This document shows, in pieces, positions 47,012 to 55,243 of a stretch of DNA of 64,000 nt. The stretch is from Myxococcus landrumus. GTDB lineage: Bacteria > Myxococcota > Myxococcia > Myxococcales > Myxococcaceae. Each line of letters opens with the position of its first letter. Positions within the stretch are counted from its first letter, which is position 1. Under the pieces are notes generated by a model. That model ran no database searches. It was given only the letters and a program-made list of their open reading frames with translations, and was not told the DNA's origin. The DNA lies in the NCBI RefSeq assembly GCF_017301635.1, contig NZ_CP071091.1, positions 146,001 through 210,000 of the forward strand. The letters run 5' to 3'. The position numbers and the translations under genes were made by a program.

Positions 47012-48037
47012 ATGAATGCCCGCCTGGTCCTGCTGCTGTGTCTTGCCGTCTCAACGCCGCTGCCCGCGTTCGCTGAAGCCATCCGGGTGTCCCTGGAGGG
47101 CCGTGCCGCGGTGGGCGAGAAGCTCCCGGCATTGCTCGTGCACATCGACGAGCCGATTGCCGGCTTCGAGTTGAAGCTGCGGCGCGGGGATGGGAAGGAG
47201 GTCTCGGTGAAGGGAGGAGGCAAGCCAGGCATCACCCGACGCATCGAGCTGGAGCAGCCCGAGGGCCGCTTCCACTACGAGGGCGAGCTGGTGGTGCGCT
47301 TCCCCGACACCGAGTCAGCCAGCATGCCGCTGTCCTTCGACACGGAGCTCAACGGGCCGCTGCGGTTGGAGGTGCGTCCGGAGGACGTGGACGTCGCGGG
47401 GCGCAAGCTCTCCTTCCTGCTCTCGCGTCCCGCGGGCCGCGTGGAGCTCACCGTGCTGATGGACACGGGGAAGAAGGCCTTCGAGGGCGAGGTGCCCTTC
47501 AATGGCGAGCCAGCGGGCACGCCGCTGGGATTGAGCTGGCCACCCGCCGAGGGCCGGGTGATGAAGATTTCCCTCCGGGCCTTCGACACATCGGACTTCT
47601 ACACGGGTGTCGACCTCTTCCCGTGGCGCGTGGACATTCCGCATGAGGAAGTGAGCTTCGCGTCGGGGCGCGCGGACATTCCCGCCGCCGAGCGAGGCAA
47701 GCTGGACAGGAGCCATGCGTTGATTGTGGAGGCGCTTGCGAAATACGGCCGCTTCGCGGCGGTTCGCCTCTTCGTGCTCGGGCACACGGACACGGTGGGG
47801 GACGCGAGTGGCAACCGGGAGCTGTCGCTCAAGCGGGCGCGGAGCCTCGCCGCGGCCTTCCGTCAGCGCGGGTTGAGGGTCCCCATCTTCTACGAGGGTT
47901 TGGGTGAGGAGTCGCCAGCCGTGCGGACTCCGGACGAGACGGCGGAAGCGGGCAACCGCCGGGCCGAATACATCATCGCGGTGGAGGACCCGGCGCTGCC
48001 TCGAGCGTCCTTCTCGCCGCGGTGGAGGAAGCTGTAG
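47012..48037 (+). CDS. OmpA-family outer-membrane protein
   Basis: This 341-residue protein has a signal peptide (about 1-21, ending AFAEA). A beta-rich N-terminal domain of about 200 residues with no strong family match is followed by a C-terminal OmpA-like peptidoglycan-binding domain (about 215-325). That domain has FVLGHTDTVGDASGNRELSLKRARSLAAAF, the Asp/Arg pair that binds diaminopimelate. It should anchor the outer membrane to the wall. It is separated from lpxI by about 214 bases and is probably transcribed separately. Confidence 0.85.
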   Translation: MNARLVLLLCLAVSTPLPAFAEAIRVSLEGRAAVGEKLPALLVHIDEPIAGFELKLRRGDGKEVSVKGGGKPGITRRIELEQPEGRFHYEGELVVRFPDTESASMPLSFDTELNGPLRLEVRPEDVDVAGRKLSFLLSRPAGRVELTVLMDTGKKAFEGEVPFNGEPAGTPLGLSWPPAEGRVMKISLRAFDTSDFYTGVDLFPWRVDIPHEEVSFASGRADIPAAERGKLDRSHALIVEALAKYGRFAAVRLFVLGHTDTVGDASGNRELSLKRARSLAAAFRQRGLRVPIFYEGLGEESPAVRTPDETAEAGNRRAEYIIAVEDPALPRASFSPRWRKL

Positions 48038-48065
48038 CGGACGGATGAAGCGTGAGGAGGCAGGG

Positions 48066-48524
48066 ATGGACCGATTCCAGCGGTGGGCCTGGGGCGCGAT
48101 GGGTGTCGCGCTCCTGGCGGGGGCGGGCTGCGCGCATCAAGCGCCGCTCGCGGTGCGGCGGGAGGTGGAGGCGGACAAGTGCAGCCTGATTCAATCCGTG
48201 CTGAAGCAACCCACGCCCTCGCGGGTGGTGGAGGAGATTGCCTCCCTGGGCCGCAACGAGCCCACGCCCGTGAGGGTGTACGTCCGCAGGCCCGAGCAGG
48301 CCATGCTGGAGCGCTTCTTCGTCGGGGATGAGCCCCACTGCGGCGACGCCACCTTCAAGGTCGTCCAGGAGTCGGTGCTGGACGCGGTGGTGGTGTACCT
48401 CCAGGAGGTCCAGGAGGGGTATGCCTACGACGCGCGCCGCTCGGGGCCAGACGAGCTCACCCTGGACGGTCAGCCCCAGGGGACGTTCCGACGCGCGGGG
48501 CCCGCCTGGGTCGCTGGCACGTGA
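48066..48524 (+). CDS. Hypothetical lipoprotein
   Basis: A 152-residue protein with a signal peptide ending in a lipobox (LLAGAGCAH). The mature part has no recognised domain; Arg and Glu are frequent and a helical segment is around residues 35-65. The ATG at 48066 follows a GAGGAGG site by five bases, so an upstream ATG at 48045 is less likely. It follows the OmpA gene by 28 bases and may be in its operon. Confidence 0.7.
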   Translation: MDRFQRWAWGAMGVALLAGAGCAHQAPLAVRREVEADKCSLIQSVLKQPTPSRVVEEIASLGRNEPTPVRVYVRRPEQAMLERFFVGDEPHCGDATFKVVQESVLDAVVVYLQEVQEGYAYDARRSGPDELTLDGQPQGTFRRAGPAWVAGT

Positions 48525-48525
48525 G

Positions 48526-49155
48526 CTACTTCCAGAGCTCCTTGGCGCCGTCCGCCATGAACTGCACGGCGATGGCGGCGAGGATGAGCCCCATCACCCG
48601 CTCGACGATGGCGACGCCGGACTGACGCAGCACCCGCTGCACGAGGCCCGAGGCGCGCAGGATGAAGTAGCTGGCGACGAAGGTGAGGATGATGGCCGCG
48701 AGCACGGGCAGCGTGCCCGTCATGGAGTTGCCTCGGGCCACCAGCACCATGGCGGTGGCGATGCCGCCGGGGCCGGCCAGCAGGGGAATGGCCAGCGGGA
48801 CGATGGCCACGTCTTCCTTCACCGCCCCTTCGCGCTCCTCGGTGGGCGTGGTGCGCGTCTCCGAAGGCCGGGCCCGGAGCATGTCCAGCGCCGTCATCAG
48901 CAGCAGGATGCCCCCCGCCACGCGGAAGGCGCCCAGCGACACGCCGAACACCTTGAAGATGACGGTGCCGAACAGGGCGAAGAAGGTCATCAGCCCGCCC
49001 GCGACCAGACAGGCTCGCAGCGCCGTGCTGCGAACCTTCTCCTTCGTGTCCCCGGCCGTCATCGCCAGGAACAGAGGCACCACCCCGATGGGGTCCACCA
49101 CGAAGAAGATGGCCGGCAAGGCCACCAGGAATTGCGTCAGGTAGACCGTCATCAC
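48526..49155 (-). CDS. MarC-family integral membrane protein
   Basis: A 209-residue membrane protein with six spans and the MarC-family segments ALPAIFFVVDPIGVVPLFLAMT, ILLLMTALDMLRA and AIPLLAGPGGIATAMVL. Function is uncertain; earlier links to multiple-antibiotic resistance have not held up. The stop faces the lipoprotein gene with a one-base gap, so the two converge directly. An alternative start is one codon later. Confidence 0.88.
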   Translation of the reverse strand: MMTVYLTQFLVALPAIFFVVDPIGVVPLFLAMTAGDTKEKVRSTALRACLVAGGLMTFFALFGTVIFKVFGVSLGAFRVAGGILLLMTALDMLRARPSETRTTPTEEREGAVKEDVAIVPLAIPLLAGPGGIATAMVLVARGNSMTGTLPVLAAIILTFVASYFILRASGLVQRVLRQSGVAIVERVMGLILAAIAVQFMADGAKELWK

Positions 49156-49171
49156 CGCACGACCTTCCGGG

Positions 49172-49876
49172 CTACACCGTGAGGCGCAGCTTCCACACCA
49201 TGGTGAGCGCCTCGGCGAAAATCTTCTTGTTCATCTTGGAGTGTCCCACCCGGCGGTCCTCGAAGATGATGGGGACCTCGCGCACGGTGAAGCCGCGCTT
49301 GAGCGTGCGGTAGGTGAGCTCGATTTGGAATGCGTACCCGGTGCTGTGTACGGCATCCAGGTCGATGGACTCCAGCACCCGCCGGTGGAAGCACTTGAAG
49401 CCCCCAGTCAAGTCGCGCACGCCCACGCCCAGAATCGTCCGGGCATACAGGCTGCCGCCCCGGCTGATGACCTGCCGGCCGACGCCCCAGTTCACCGTGC
49501 CGCCCCCGGTGACATAGCGCGAGCCGAGCACCAGGTCCGAGCCCGCCTCGGCCGCGTCCAGCATGCCCGACAGGTAGCGCGGGTCATGGCTGAAGTCGGC
49601 GTCCATCTCCATGATGTACGCGTAGCCCTGCTCCAGGGCCCAGCGGAACGCGGCCAGGTACGCGCGCCCCAGGCCTTCCTTCTTCTCGCGATGCAGCACG
49701 CGCACCCGGGAGTCCTGGGCCGCGAGTGCGTCGGCGAGCTGCCCCGTGCCGTCGGGCGAGTTGTCGTCGACGATGAGGATGTCGACGCGCGGGTCGGCCT
49801 TGAGCACCGCCAGGGTGATGGCCTCGATGTTCTCCCGCTCGTTGTACGTGGGGATGCAGACCAGCGCAGGGTTCAT
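49172..49876 (-). CDS. Polyprenol-phosphate mannose/glucose synthase (DPM1-like GT2)
   Basis: A 234-residue GT2 glycosyltransferase, the single-domain soluble type of dolichol-phosphate mannose synthase. CIPTYNERENI, IVDDNSPDGT and MDADFSHDP carry the DxD metal site, and VTGGGTVNWG and DLTGGFKCF are further family motifs. It likely transfers a sugar from a nucleotide donor to undecaprenyl phosphate for envelope glycans. I chose the ATG at 49876; the ORF upstream adds 50 residues of low-complexity Arg/Gly. It lies 17 bases after lpxB on the same strand. Confidence 0.9.
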   Translation of the reverse strand: MNPALVCIPTYNERENIEAITLAVLKADPRVDILIVDDNSPDGTGQLADALAAQDSRVRVLHREKKEGLGRAYLAAFRWALEQGYAYIMEMDADFSHDPRYLSGMLDAAEAGSDLVLGSRYVTGGGTVNWGVGRQVISRGGSLYARTILGVGVRDLTGGFKCFHRRVLESIDLDAVHSTGYAFQIELTYRTLKRGFTVREVPIIFEDRRVGHSKMNKKIFAEALTMVWKLRLTV

Positions 49877-49893
49877 GTCCGGGCGGACATACC

Positions 49894-51060
49894 CTAAATG
49901 GCGCGCGGGGGCAGTAGCTCCATGACCGACTCCGCCGCCCGGGCGGCGGCCCCTGCCTCGCCCAGCCTCCCCCGGACCTCCGCCAGTCCCTTGAGCATCT
50001 CGTCTCGCGGGGTTCCCGGGGTCCACACGCGTCGGACCTCCTCCGCGATGCGCTTGGGGGTGGCCTCCCCCTGGATCAGCTCCGGCACCACGCGCCGGCC
50101 GGCCAGCAGGTTGACCAGGGACACGAAGGCCACCTTCAACATCATCCGCCCCACCCAGTATGTGATGAGGGACACGCGGTAGATGACGACGAGCGGACGC
50201 TGCATCAGTCCGGCTTCCAACGCCGCCGTCCCGGACGCGACGATGGCGGCATCGCTGGCGCCGACGACCTCCGGGGCCCGGCCGTCGATGAGCACGGGCG
50301 TCACGCCGCTGCCCTCGAAGCGGGAGACGACCTCCTCCCGGGGGATGGTGGGGGCCACGGGGACGACGACCTGGAGGCCCGGGCGTTCAGCGGACAACGT
50401 CTTCGCCGTGTCCACCATGGCGGGCAGGAGCCGGCGAATCTCGCTCATGCGGCTGCCCGGGAGCAGCGCCAGGGTGGGGGCATCCAGCTTGAGCCCCAAC
50501 TGGGTGCGGAACGCGGCGGGACTGTCCGGCGCGGGAATCTGCTCCACGACGGGGCTGCCCACGTAGCGGGCGCTCACGCCGGCCTCGCGGTAGAAGTCCT
50601 CCTCGAAAGGGAGGATGCAGAGCATCCGGTCCACCAGCCGCTTGATGGTGTGGACCCGGCCTCGGCGCCAGGCCCAGATCATGGGCGAGATGTAATAGGC
50701 GACGGGGATGCCCAGGGCCTTGAGCTTCTTGGCCAGGCGCAGGTTGAAGTCCGGGATGTCCACGAGGATGGCGGCCACGGGGCGTCGTTCCGCGGCGGCC
50801 TGGGCCAGCCCCTTCATGATTTGAAGGATGCGCGGGATGCGTGGGAGCACCTCGGTGATGCCCATGACGGACACTTCGCGAGCGTCGAAGAGCAACTCGA
50901 CGCCGGTGGCGCCGAGTCGCGAGCCTCCCATTCCGAAGAAGGTGAGGTCCGGGCGGCGGGCCTGCAGGGCAGCGACGAGGTCGGCGGCGTGGGAGTCGCC
51001 AGAGGCCTCGCCGGCCACGACGAGAATGCGGGGCGGTGGCGTCATGTGAAGGGGGCGCAT
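49894..51060 (-). CDS. lpxB: Lipid-A-disaccharide synthase LpxB
   Basis: A 388-residue GT19 synthase that joins lipid X to UDP-diacylglucosamine to give the lipid A disaccharide. RILVVAGEASGDSHAADLVAAL, VDIPDFNLRLAKKLK, YYISPMIWAWRRGRV and LLPGSRMSEI are LpxB signatures, and SGTAALEAGLMQRPLVVIYR is at the C-terminal donor site. Start uncertain: ATG 51060 follows AGGG; ATG 51045 (five codons later) is closer to the conserved fold. Divergent from the REC-J gene with 45 bases between. Confidence 0.93.
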   Translation of the reverse strand: MRPLHMTPPPRILVVAGEASGDSHAADLVAALQARRPDLTFFGMGGSRLGATGVELLFDAREVSVMGITEVLPRIPRILQIMKGLAQAAAERRPVAAILVDIPDFNLRLAKKLKALGIPVAYYISPMIWAWRRGRVHTIKRLVDRMLCILPFEEDFYREAGVSARYVGSPVVEQIPAPDSPAAFRTQLGLKLDAPTLALLPGSRMSEIRRLLPAMVDTAKTLSAERPGLQVVVPVAPTIPREEVVSRFEGSGVTPVLIDGRAPEVVGASDAAIVASGTAALEAGLMQRPLVVIYRVSLITYWVGRMMLKVAFVSLVNLLAGRRVVPELIQGEATPKRIAEEVRRVWTPGTPRDEMLKGLAEVRGRLGEAGAAARAAESVMELLPPRAI

Positions 51061-51105
51061 CGTACCCTGATGCAAGCCGGGGTGAAGGTGTAGACTGCGC
51101 TACCC

Positions 51106-52989
51106 TTGAAGACGCTTCTGCTCGCCGAGAGCCATCCTCCCACGCTCGAACACCTGACGGGCCTGCTCTCCCAGGCAGGGTATTCCGTGCGCGCGGTGAA
51201 TGACCCCATCGCGGTGCTGGAGCATTTCGCGGCGGACAATCCGGATGTGATGGTGTTGTCGGTGGACCTGCCCCGCCTGGAGGGCGCGCACGTGGTCCAC
51301 CACATCCGAGGGCACAGCCAGGGTGCGCGCGTGCCCATCGTCGCCATCGACAAGGGGCACCTGGGACGGGCGCGAGGCGTGGGCTCCGTGCTGGACCTCA
51401 AGGTGAACGCCTACGTGGCGGACCCGCTCAAGCCCGGGGAACTGGTGCCTCGGCTGGAGTCGCTGGTGCGCGCGGCGCAGGCCGTGCCGCTGACGGGGCT
51501 TGCGGCCACGTTGTCGCGTCCGGCGGTGAACAGTGGCGAGCTGAAGGGCTATCCGTTGCCCGGCCTCCTGCACTCCATCTACCGGTTGCGGCGAGACGGC
51601 GTGCTGGTGGTGGCGCACCGAGGGCTGAGCCGGCGGGTGTACTTCCTGCGCGGCGGGCCGGTGAACTTCGACTCGACGGCGAAGGAGGACTCGCTGCCGC
51701 GCTACCTGGTGGAGCGCAACCTGGCCATGCAGGCGCAGGCGGAGCGGGTCGTGGAGGCGCTGGCCTCCGGGTTGCGCATCGGCGCGGCGCTGGCGGACGC
51801 GGGCGTGGAGGCGGTGGGCGAAGAGCTCTCGCAACTGCTGCGCGACTACACGCGAGACAAGCTGGCGCGGGTGTTGGGGATGCGCGAGGGCCGCTATGCC
51901 TTCTACTCCGGCGACGAGTACACGTCGGAGGTGGCCTCGGTGGACCTGCCGCCGCTGGCGCAGGTGCTGGAGGGCGCGCGCAAGGGGTTCCCGCTGAAGG
52001 TGATGGCGGCGTCGCTTCGAGCGCACCTGGGCGAGTACCCGGTGCGCTCGCCGGAGTTCGGCCGCGACATGCAGGCGATGGCGCTGGACACGGACGACAT
52101 CAAGATCGCGATGCAGGTCAATGGCCGCATCGTCTTGAAGGAGCTGTTGGCGCACGGGCGCGGCGAGCTGCGCGCGGCGTACTCGCTGCTGTGGTTCCTC
52201 AAGCTGACGGGAGGGGTGACGTTCTCCGCGACGCCGGTGGCGACGGGGACGGACATGCTGTCGGCGGTGGTGGTGCCGGACCGGATTGGTCCTCGCAAGC
52301 GCAAGTCGTTGCCGGTGGAGACGGCGGCGTCGCTGCGTGAGGAGGCGGTGCGCATCATCACCCGGAGCTACTTCGGCAGCCTGGGGTTGGACATCGCCGC
52401 GGACGCGGAGGCGGTGGAGCGCGCGTACCACGAGACGGCGATGCGCTTTCACCCGGACACGTATGCGGAGTTCGACCTCTCGGAGCTGAGGGACCTGCTG
52501 GACTCGGTGCAGGAGAAGCTGTCCGCGTCGTACCGGGTGTTGAGCGTGGAGGAGAAGCGCAAGGCGTATCTCCAGTACCTGTTCAGCAAGCTGGACGTGG
52601 GGCGCAACACGGCGGTGGTGGTGGACGCGGAGATTGCGCTGCGCCGGGGTGAGTCCTCGCTGAAGCGGCGGGACTTCGTGTCGGCGATGAGGGCCTTCGA
52701 GGAGTCGGTGTCGCTCAACCCCAGCGAGCCGGAGTACTACGCCTTCCTTGCCTGGGCGACGTACCAGGGAGCGGGCGGCCCGCTGGTTCAGCGTGCACAG
52801 AAGGCGCAGAAGGTGTTGAAGAAGGCATTGTCCCTGGGGCCGTATGTGGAGCGGCTGCACATCATCGCGGCCATCATCGACATGGACCTGGGGGACGCGC
52901 CGCTGGCGCGGAAGAAGCTGCTGAAGGTGCTGGAGTACAACCCGTACTCTCAGCTCGCGAAGGCGGCGCTGCGCAAGGTGGGACGGTAG
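51106..52989 (+). CDS. Pseudoreceiver-PATAN-J-domain-TPR regulatory protein
   Basis: This 627-residue protein has at least four modules. First is a receiver-like domain (1-115) in which the phosphoacceptor position is S52 (VLSVDLPRLEG) instead of Asp, while K109 remains. Second is a DUF4388/PATAN domain (about 145-245) and a related region to about 330. Third is a DnaJ-like J domain (about 425-490) with HPD at 449-451. TPR-like helices follow (about 505-627). The PATAN and J parts suggest protein docking and an Hsp70 partner. The start is TTG, because an in-frame TAG lies five codons upstream. It sits between lpxB and msbA. Confidence 0.85.
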   Translation: MKTLLLAESHPPTLEHLTGLLSQAGYSVRAVNDPIAVLEHFAADNPDVMVLSVDLPRLEGAHVVHHIRGHSQGARVPIVAIDKGHLGRARGVGSVLDLKVNAYVADPLKPGELVPRLESLVRAAQAVPLTGLAATLSRPAVNSGELKGYPLPGLLHSIYRLRRDGVLVVAHRGLSRRVYFLRGGPVNFDSTAKEDSLPRYLVERNLAMQAQAERVVEALASGLRIGAALADAGVEAVGEELSQLLRDYTRDKLARVLGMREGRYAFYSGDEYTSEVASVDLPPLAQVLEGARKGFPLKVMAASLRAHLGEYPVRSPEFGRDMQAMALDTDDIKIAMQVNGRIVLKELLAHGRGELRAAYSLLWFLKLTGGVTFSATPVATGTDMLSAVVVPDRIGPRKRKSLPVETAASLREEAVRIITRSYFGSLGLDIAADAEAVERAYHETAMRFHPDTYAEFDLSELRDLLDSVQEKLSASYRVLSVEEKRKAYLQYLFSKLDVGRNTAVVVDAEIALRRGESSLKRRDFVSAMRAFEESVSLNPSEPEYYAFLAWATYQGAGGPLVQRAQKAQKVLKKALSLGPYVERLHIIAAIIDMDLGDAPLARKKLLKVLEYNPYSQLAKAALRKVGR

Positions 52990-52993
52990 GGAA

Positions 52994-54778
52994 ATGCGGC
53001 GGACACTCTGGCGACTGTTGTGTTACGCGCGCCCGCATGTGGCGGTGCTCGTGGTGGCATTCGTGTGCATGGCGGTGGTGGGGCTGACGACGGGGGCGTA
53101 CGCGTACCTCACCGGCCCCGCGCTGCGCTTCCTGTTGTCGGGGGGGCAGGAGGGCTTCGCCGGCGCGAATCCGGTGCCGTGGCTCGCGGACCTGCCGCGC
53201 GATGCGGCGCTGTGGGGCTTCCCGCTGGTGATGGTGGTGGTGGGCGCGGTGAAGGGCGTGGGCTACCTGGGCCAGTTCTACTTCATGGGGTTGTTCGCGC
53301 AGCGGGTGGTGAAGGACGTGCGGCGGGAGCTCTTCTTGAAGCTCACGTCGCTGTCGCCCGCGCAGCTCGCGCGTGAGCGGCAGGGAGACTTGCTGAGCCG
53401 CTTCTCGGCGGACGTCACCGCGGTGGAGGCGGCGGCGATGTACACGGTGGGCTCGTACCTGCGCGACAGCCTCCAGGTGCTCATCCTCGCGGGTGTCGCG
53501 TTGTCGATGAGCCCGTTGCTGGGCGGGTTGATGCTGGTGGTGATTCCGCTCGCGGCGCTGCCCGCGTCCAAGCTGACGCGCAAGGTGTTGAAGGGGACGC
53601 GCGAGGGGCAGACGCAGCTGGGGCATCTGGCGGGCCAGCTCCACGAGGGGTTGGGAGGGCTTCGGACGATTCAGGCCTTCAACGGGCAGGAGGCGGAGCT
53701 GGCGCGGTTCGCGTCGCACGCGAAGGCGCACGAGGAGGCCGTGGTGGGTGCGGCCTGGGCGCGAGGCGCGGTGCCGGGGGTAATGGAAGTCCTGGCGGCC
53801 GCGGCGTTGGCGGGGGCATTGGCCTTCGCGGCGGGCTCTCGGCTGATGGAGCCGGAGGCGCTGCTCTCGCTGCTGACCGCGGTCATCCTGGTGTACCAGC
53901 CGGTGAAGGACCTGGGGCGGGTGACGCAGTTCGCGATGCAGGCGGGGGCGGCGGGTGAGCGGCTGTTCGCGCTGTTGGACTTGAAGCACCCGGTGGCGGA
54001 TGCGCCGGACGCGGTGCCGGCTCCGCCGTTGGCGCATGCGCTGCGCCTGGAGGACGTGCGCTTCGCGTATGGCGAGCGCCCGGCGCTGGACGGGGTGACG
54101 CTGGAGTTGAAGGCGGGGCAGGTGACGGCGCTGGTGGGAGGAAGCGGCGGAGGCAAGAGCACGGTGACGTCGCTGCTCCTGCGCTTCGAGCGTCCCCAGT
54201 CGGGCCGGATGACGCTGGATGGGGTGGACGTGGACCGGTACACGGCCGCGAGCCTTCGTCAGCAATTCGCGCTGGTGACGCAGGAGCCGTTGTTGTTCCA
54301 GGGGTCGGTGCTGGAGAACCTCCGCTATGCGCGGCCGGACGCGACGCGTGAGGAGGTGGAGGCGGCGGCGAAGGTGGCGAACGCGGATGGTTTCATCCGA
54401 GCGTTGCCCCAGGGCTACGACACCCGCATCGGCGAGCGGGGCGTGACGTTGAGTGGTGGCCAGCGTCAGCGGTTGTGCATCGCGAGAGCGGTGCTGGCGC
54501 GCGCCCAGGTGCTGGTGCTGGACGAGGCGACGAGCAGCCTGGACCCGGAGAGCGAGCGAGAGGTGCAGGCCGCGCTGGCGATGGTGTTGCCGGGGCGCAC
54601 CGCACTGGTCATCGCGCACCGGCTGTCCACCGTGGTGAACGCGGACGTCCTCCACGTCATGGAGGCGGGCAAGGCGGTGGAGAGCGGCACTCACGCGGAG
54701 CTGCTCCAGAAGGGCGGGCGCTACGCGGCGCTGTGGCGGATGCAGACGGAGGGCTCCGCCGAGCGAGGCGCTGCGTGA
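52994..54778 (+). CDS. msbA: Lipid A flippase-type ABC exporter (MsbA-like)
   Basis: A 594-residue half-transporter with a six-TM exporter domain (about 10-320). The ATPase has Walker A GGSGGGKST (about 381-389), signature LSGGQRQRLCIARAV (about 485), Walker B VLVLDEATSSLD and a switch His in IAHRLS. The size and context (LpxB before, WaaA and LpxK after) point to MsbA, which flips core-lipid A across the inner membrane. A general lipid/drug exporter of the same family cannot be excluded. It starts four bases after the REC-J gene. Confidence 0.88.
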   Translation: MRRTLWRLLCYARPHVAVLVVAFVCMAVVGLTTGAYAYLTGPALRFLLSGGQEGFAGANPVPWLADLPRDAALWGFPLVMVVVGAVKGVGYLGQFYFMGLFAQRVVKDVRRELFLKLTSLSPAQLARERQGDLLSRFSADVTAVEAAAMYTVGSYLRDSLQVLILAGVALSMSPLLGGLMLVVIPLAALPASKLTRKVLKGTREGQTQLGHLAGQLHEGLGGLRTIQAFNGQEAELARFASHAKAHEEAVVGAAWARGAVPGVMEVLAAAALAGALAFAAGSRLMEPEALLSLLTAVILVYQPVKDLGRVTQFAMQAGAAGERLFALLDLKHPVADAPDAVPAPPLAHALRLEDVRFAYGERPALDGVTLELKAGQVTALVGGSGGGKSTVTSLLLRFERPQSGRMTLDGVDVDRYTAASLRQQFALVTQEPLLFQGSVLENLRYARPDATREEVEAAAKVANADGFIRALPQGYDTRIGERGVTLSGGQRQRLCIARAVLARAQVLVLDEATSSLDPESEREVQAALAMVLPGRTALVIAHRLSTVVNADVLHVMEAGKAVESGTHAELLQKGGRYAALWRMQTEGSAERGAA

Positions 54779-55243
54779 GTCCCCCTGCGGTGAGCGGTGG
54801 TGGGTGCCGCTCGCGTGGAGTCTCTCGAGGTGGGCGGTGTTGCTCGGCGCCGGGGTGGGTGCGATTGGAGGGCTCCGCGGATGCGTACACAGCGGGAGTC
54901 GACCCGCGGAGCGTGGCAGGAAATGCGTTGGAGAGTGGCCCCCGCGCCGCGTGTCTCCTCAAGGGGGAATGCAACGCCGCGCCGGAGCGGATTCGGGGCG
55001 AGCACTCCCTCGCGCGAGGCGCAGTGAGAGTCCGCATGCCTGTGATGCGTTCTCGTCAGGGAACTCCAGTGCGCCTCGATGGGAGCAAGGCGTGACGCTC
55101 CCCTTGGCCGAAGCGGGACCCGCCCCGAGCGAAACCTGCCCCCGAACGACGAGCGCGATGCGGTGCGCGCGGAAGTCAGTCCGGACATCGGGCCCGATGC
55201 CCCGTATGGTCAGCCTCGGTTTCGCGATGCGAGGAAGGGACTC
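54779..55243. other. 465-base intergenic region between msbA and the PHP gene
   Basis: This is the longest gap in the window. It contains the msbA terminator hairpin, a perfect palindrome CCTCGCGCGAGG at 55008-55019, and a GGGAGC/GCTCCC hairpin at 55081-55102. Open frames exist on both strands, but their codon usage is not like the neighbours (few G/C third positions, many rare codons). I see no supported gene; promoters for the downstream LPS-core genes are likely here. Confidence 0.55.
54792..54812 (+). terminator. Hairpin terminator after msbA
   Basis: GAGCGG, a nine-base loop, CCGCTC, 13 bases after the msbA stop. No T-tract. Confidence 0.35.

Noticed and set aside
49877..50026. N-terminal extension of the DPM1-like gene
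   Set aside because: The 50 added residues are low-complexity Arg/Gly and overlap lpxB coding sequence; the fold starts at the ATG chosen.
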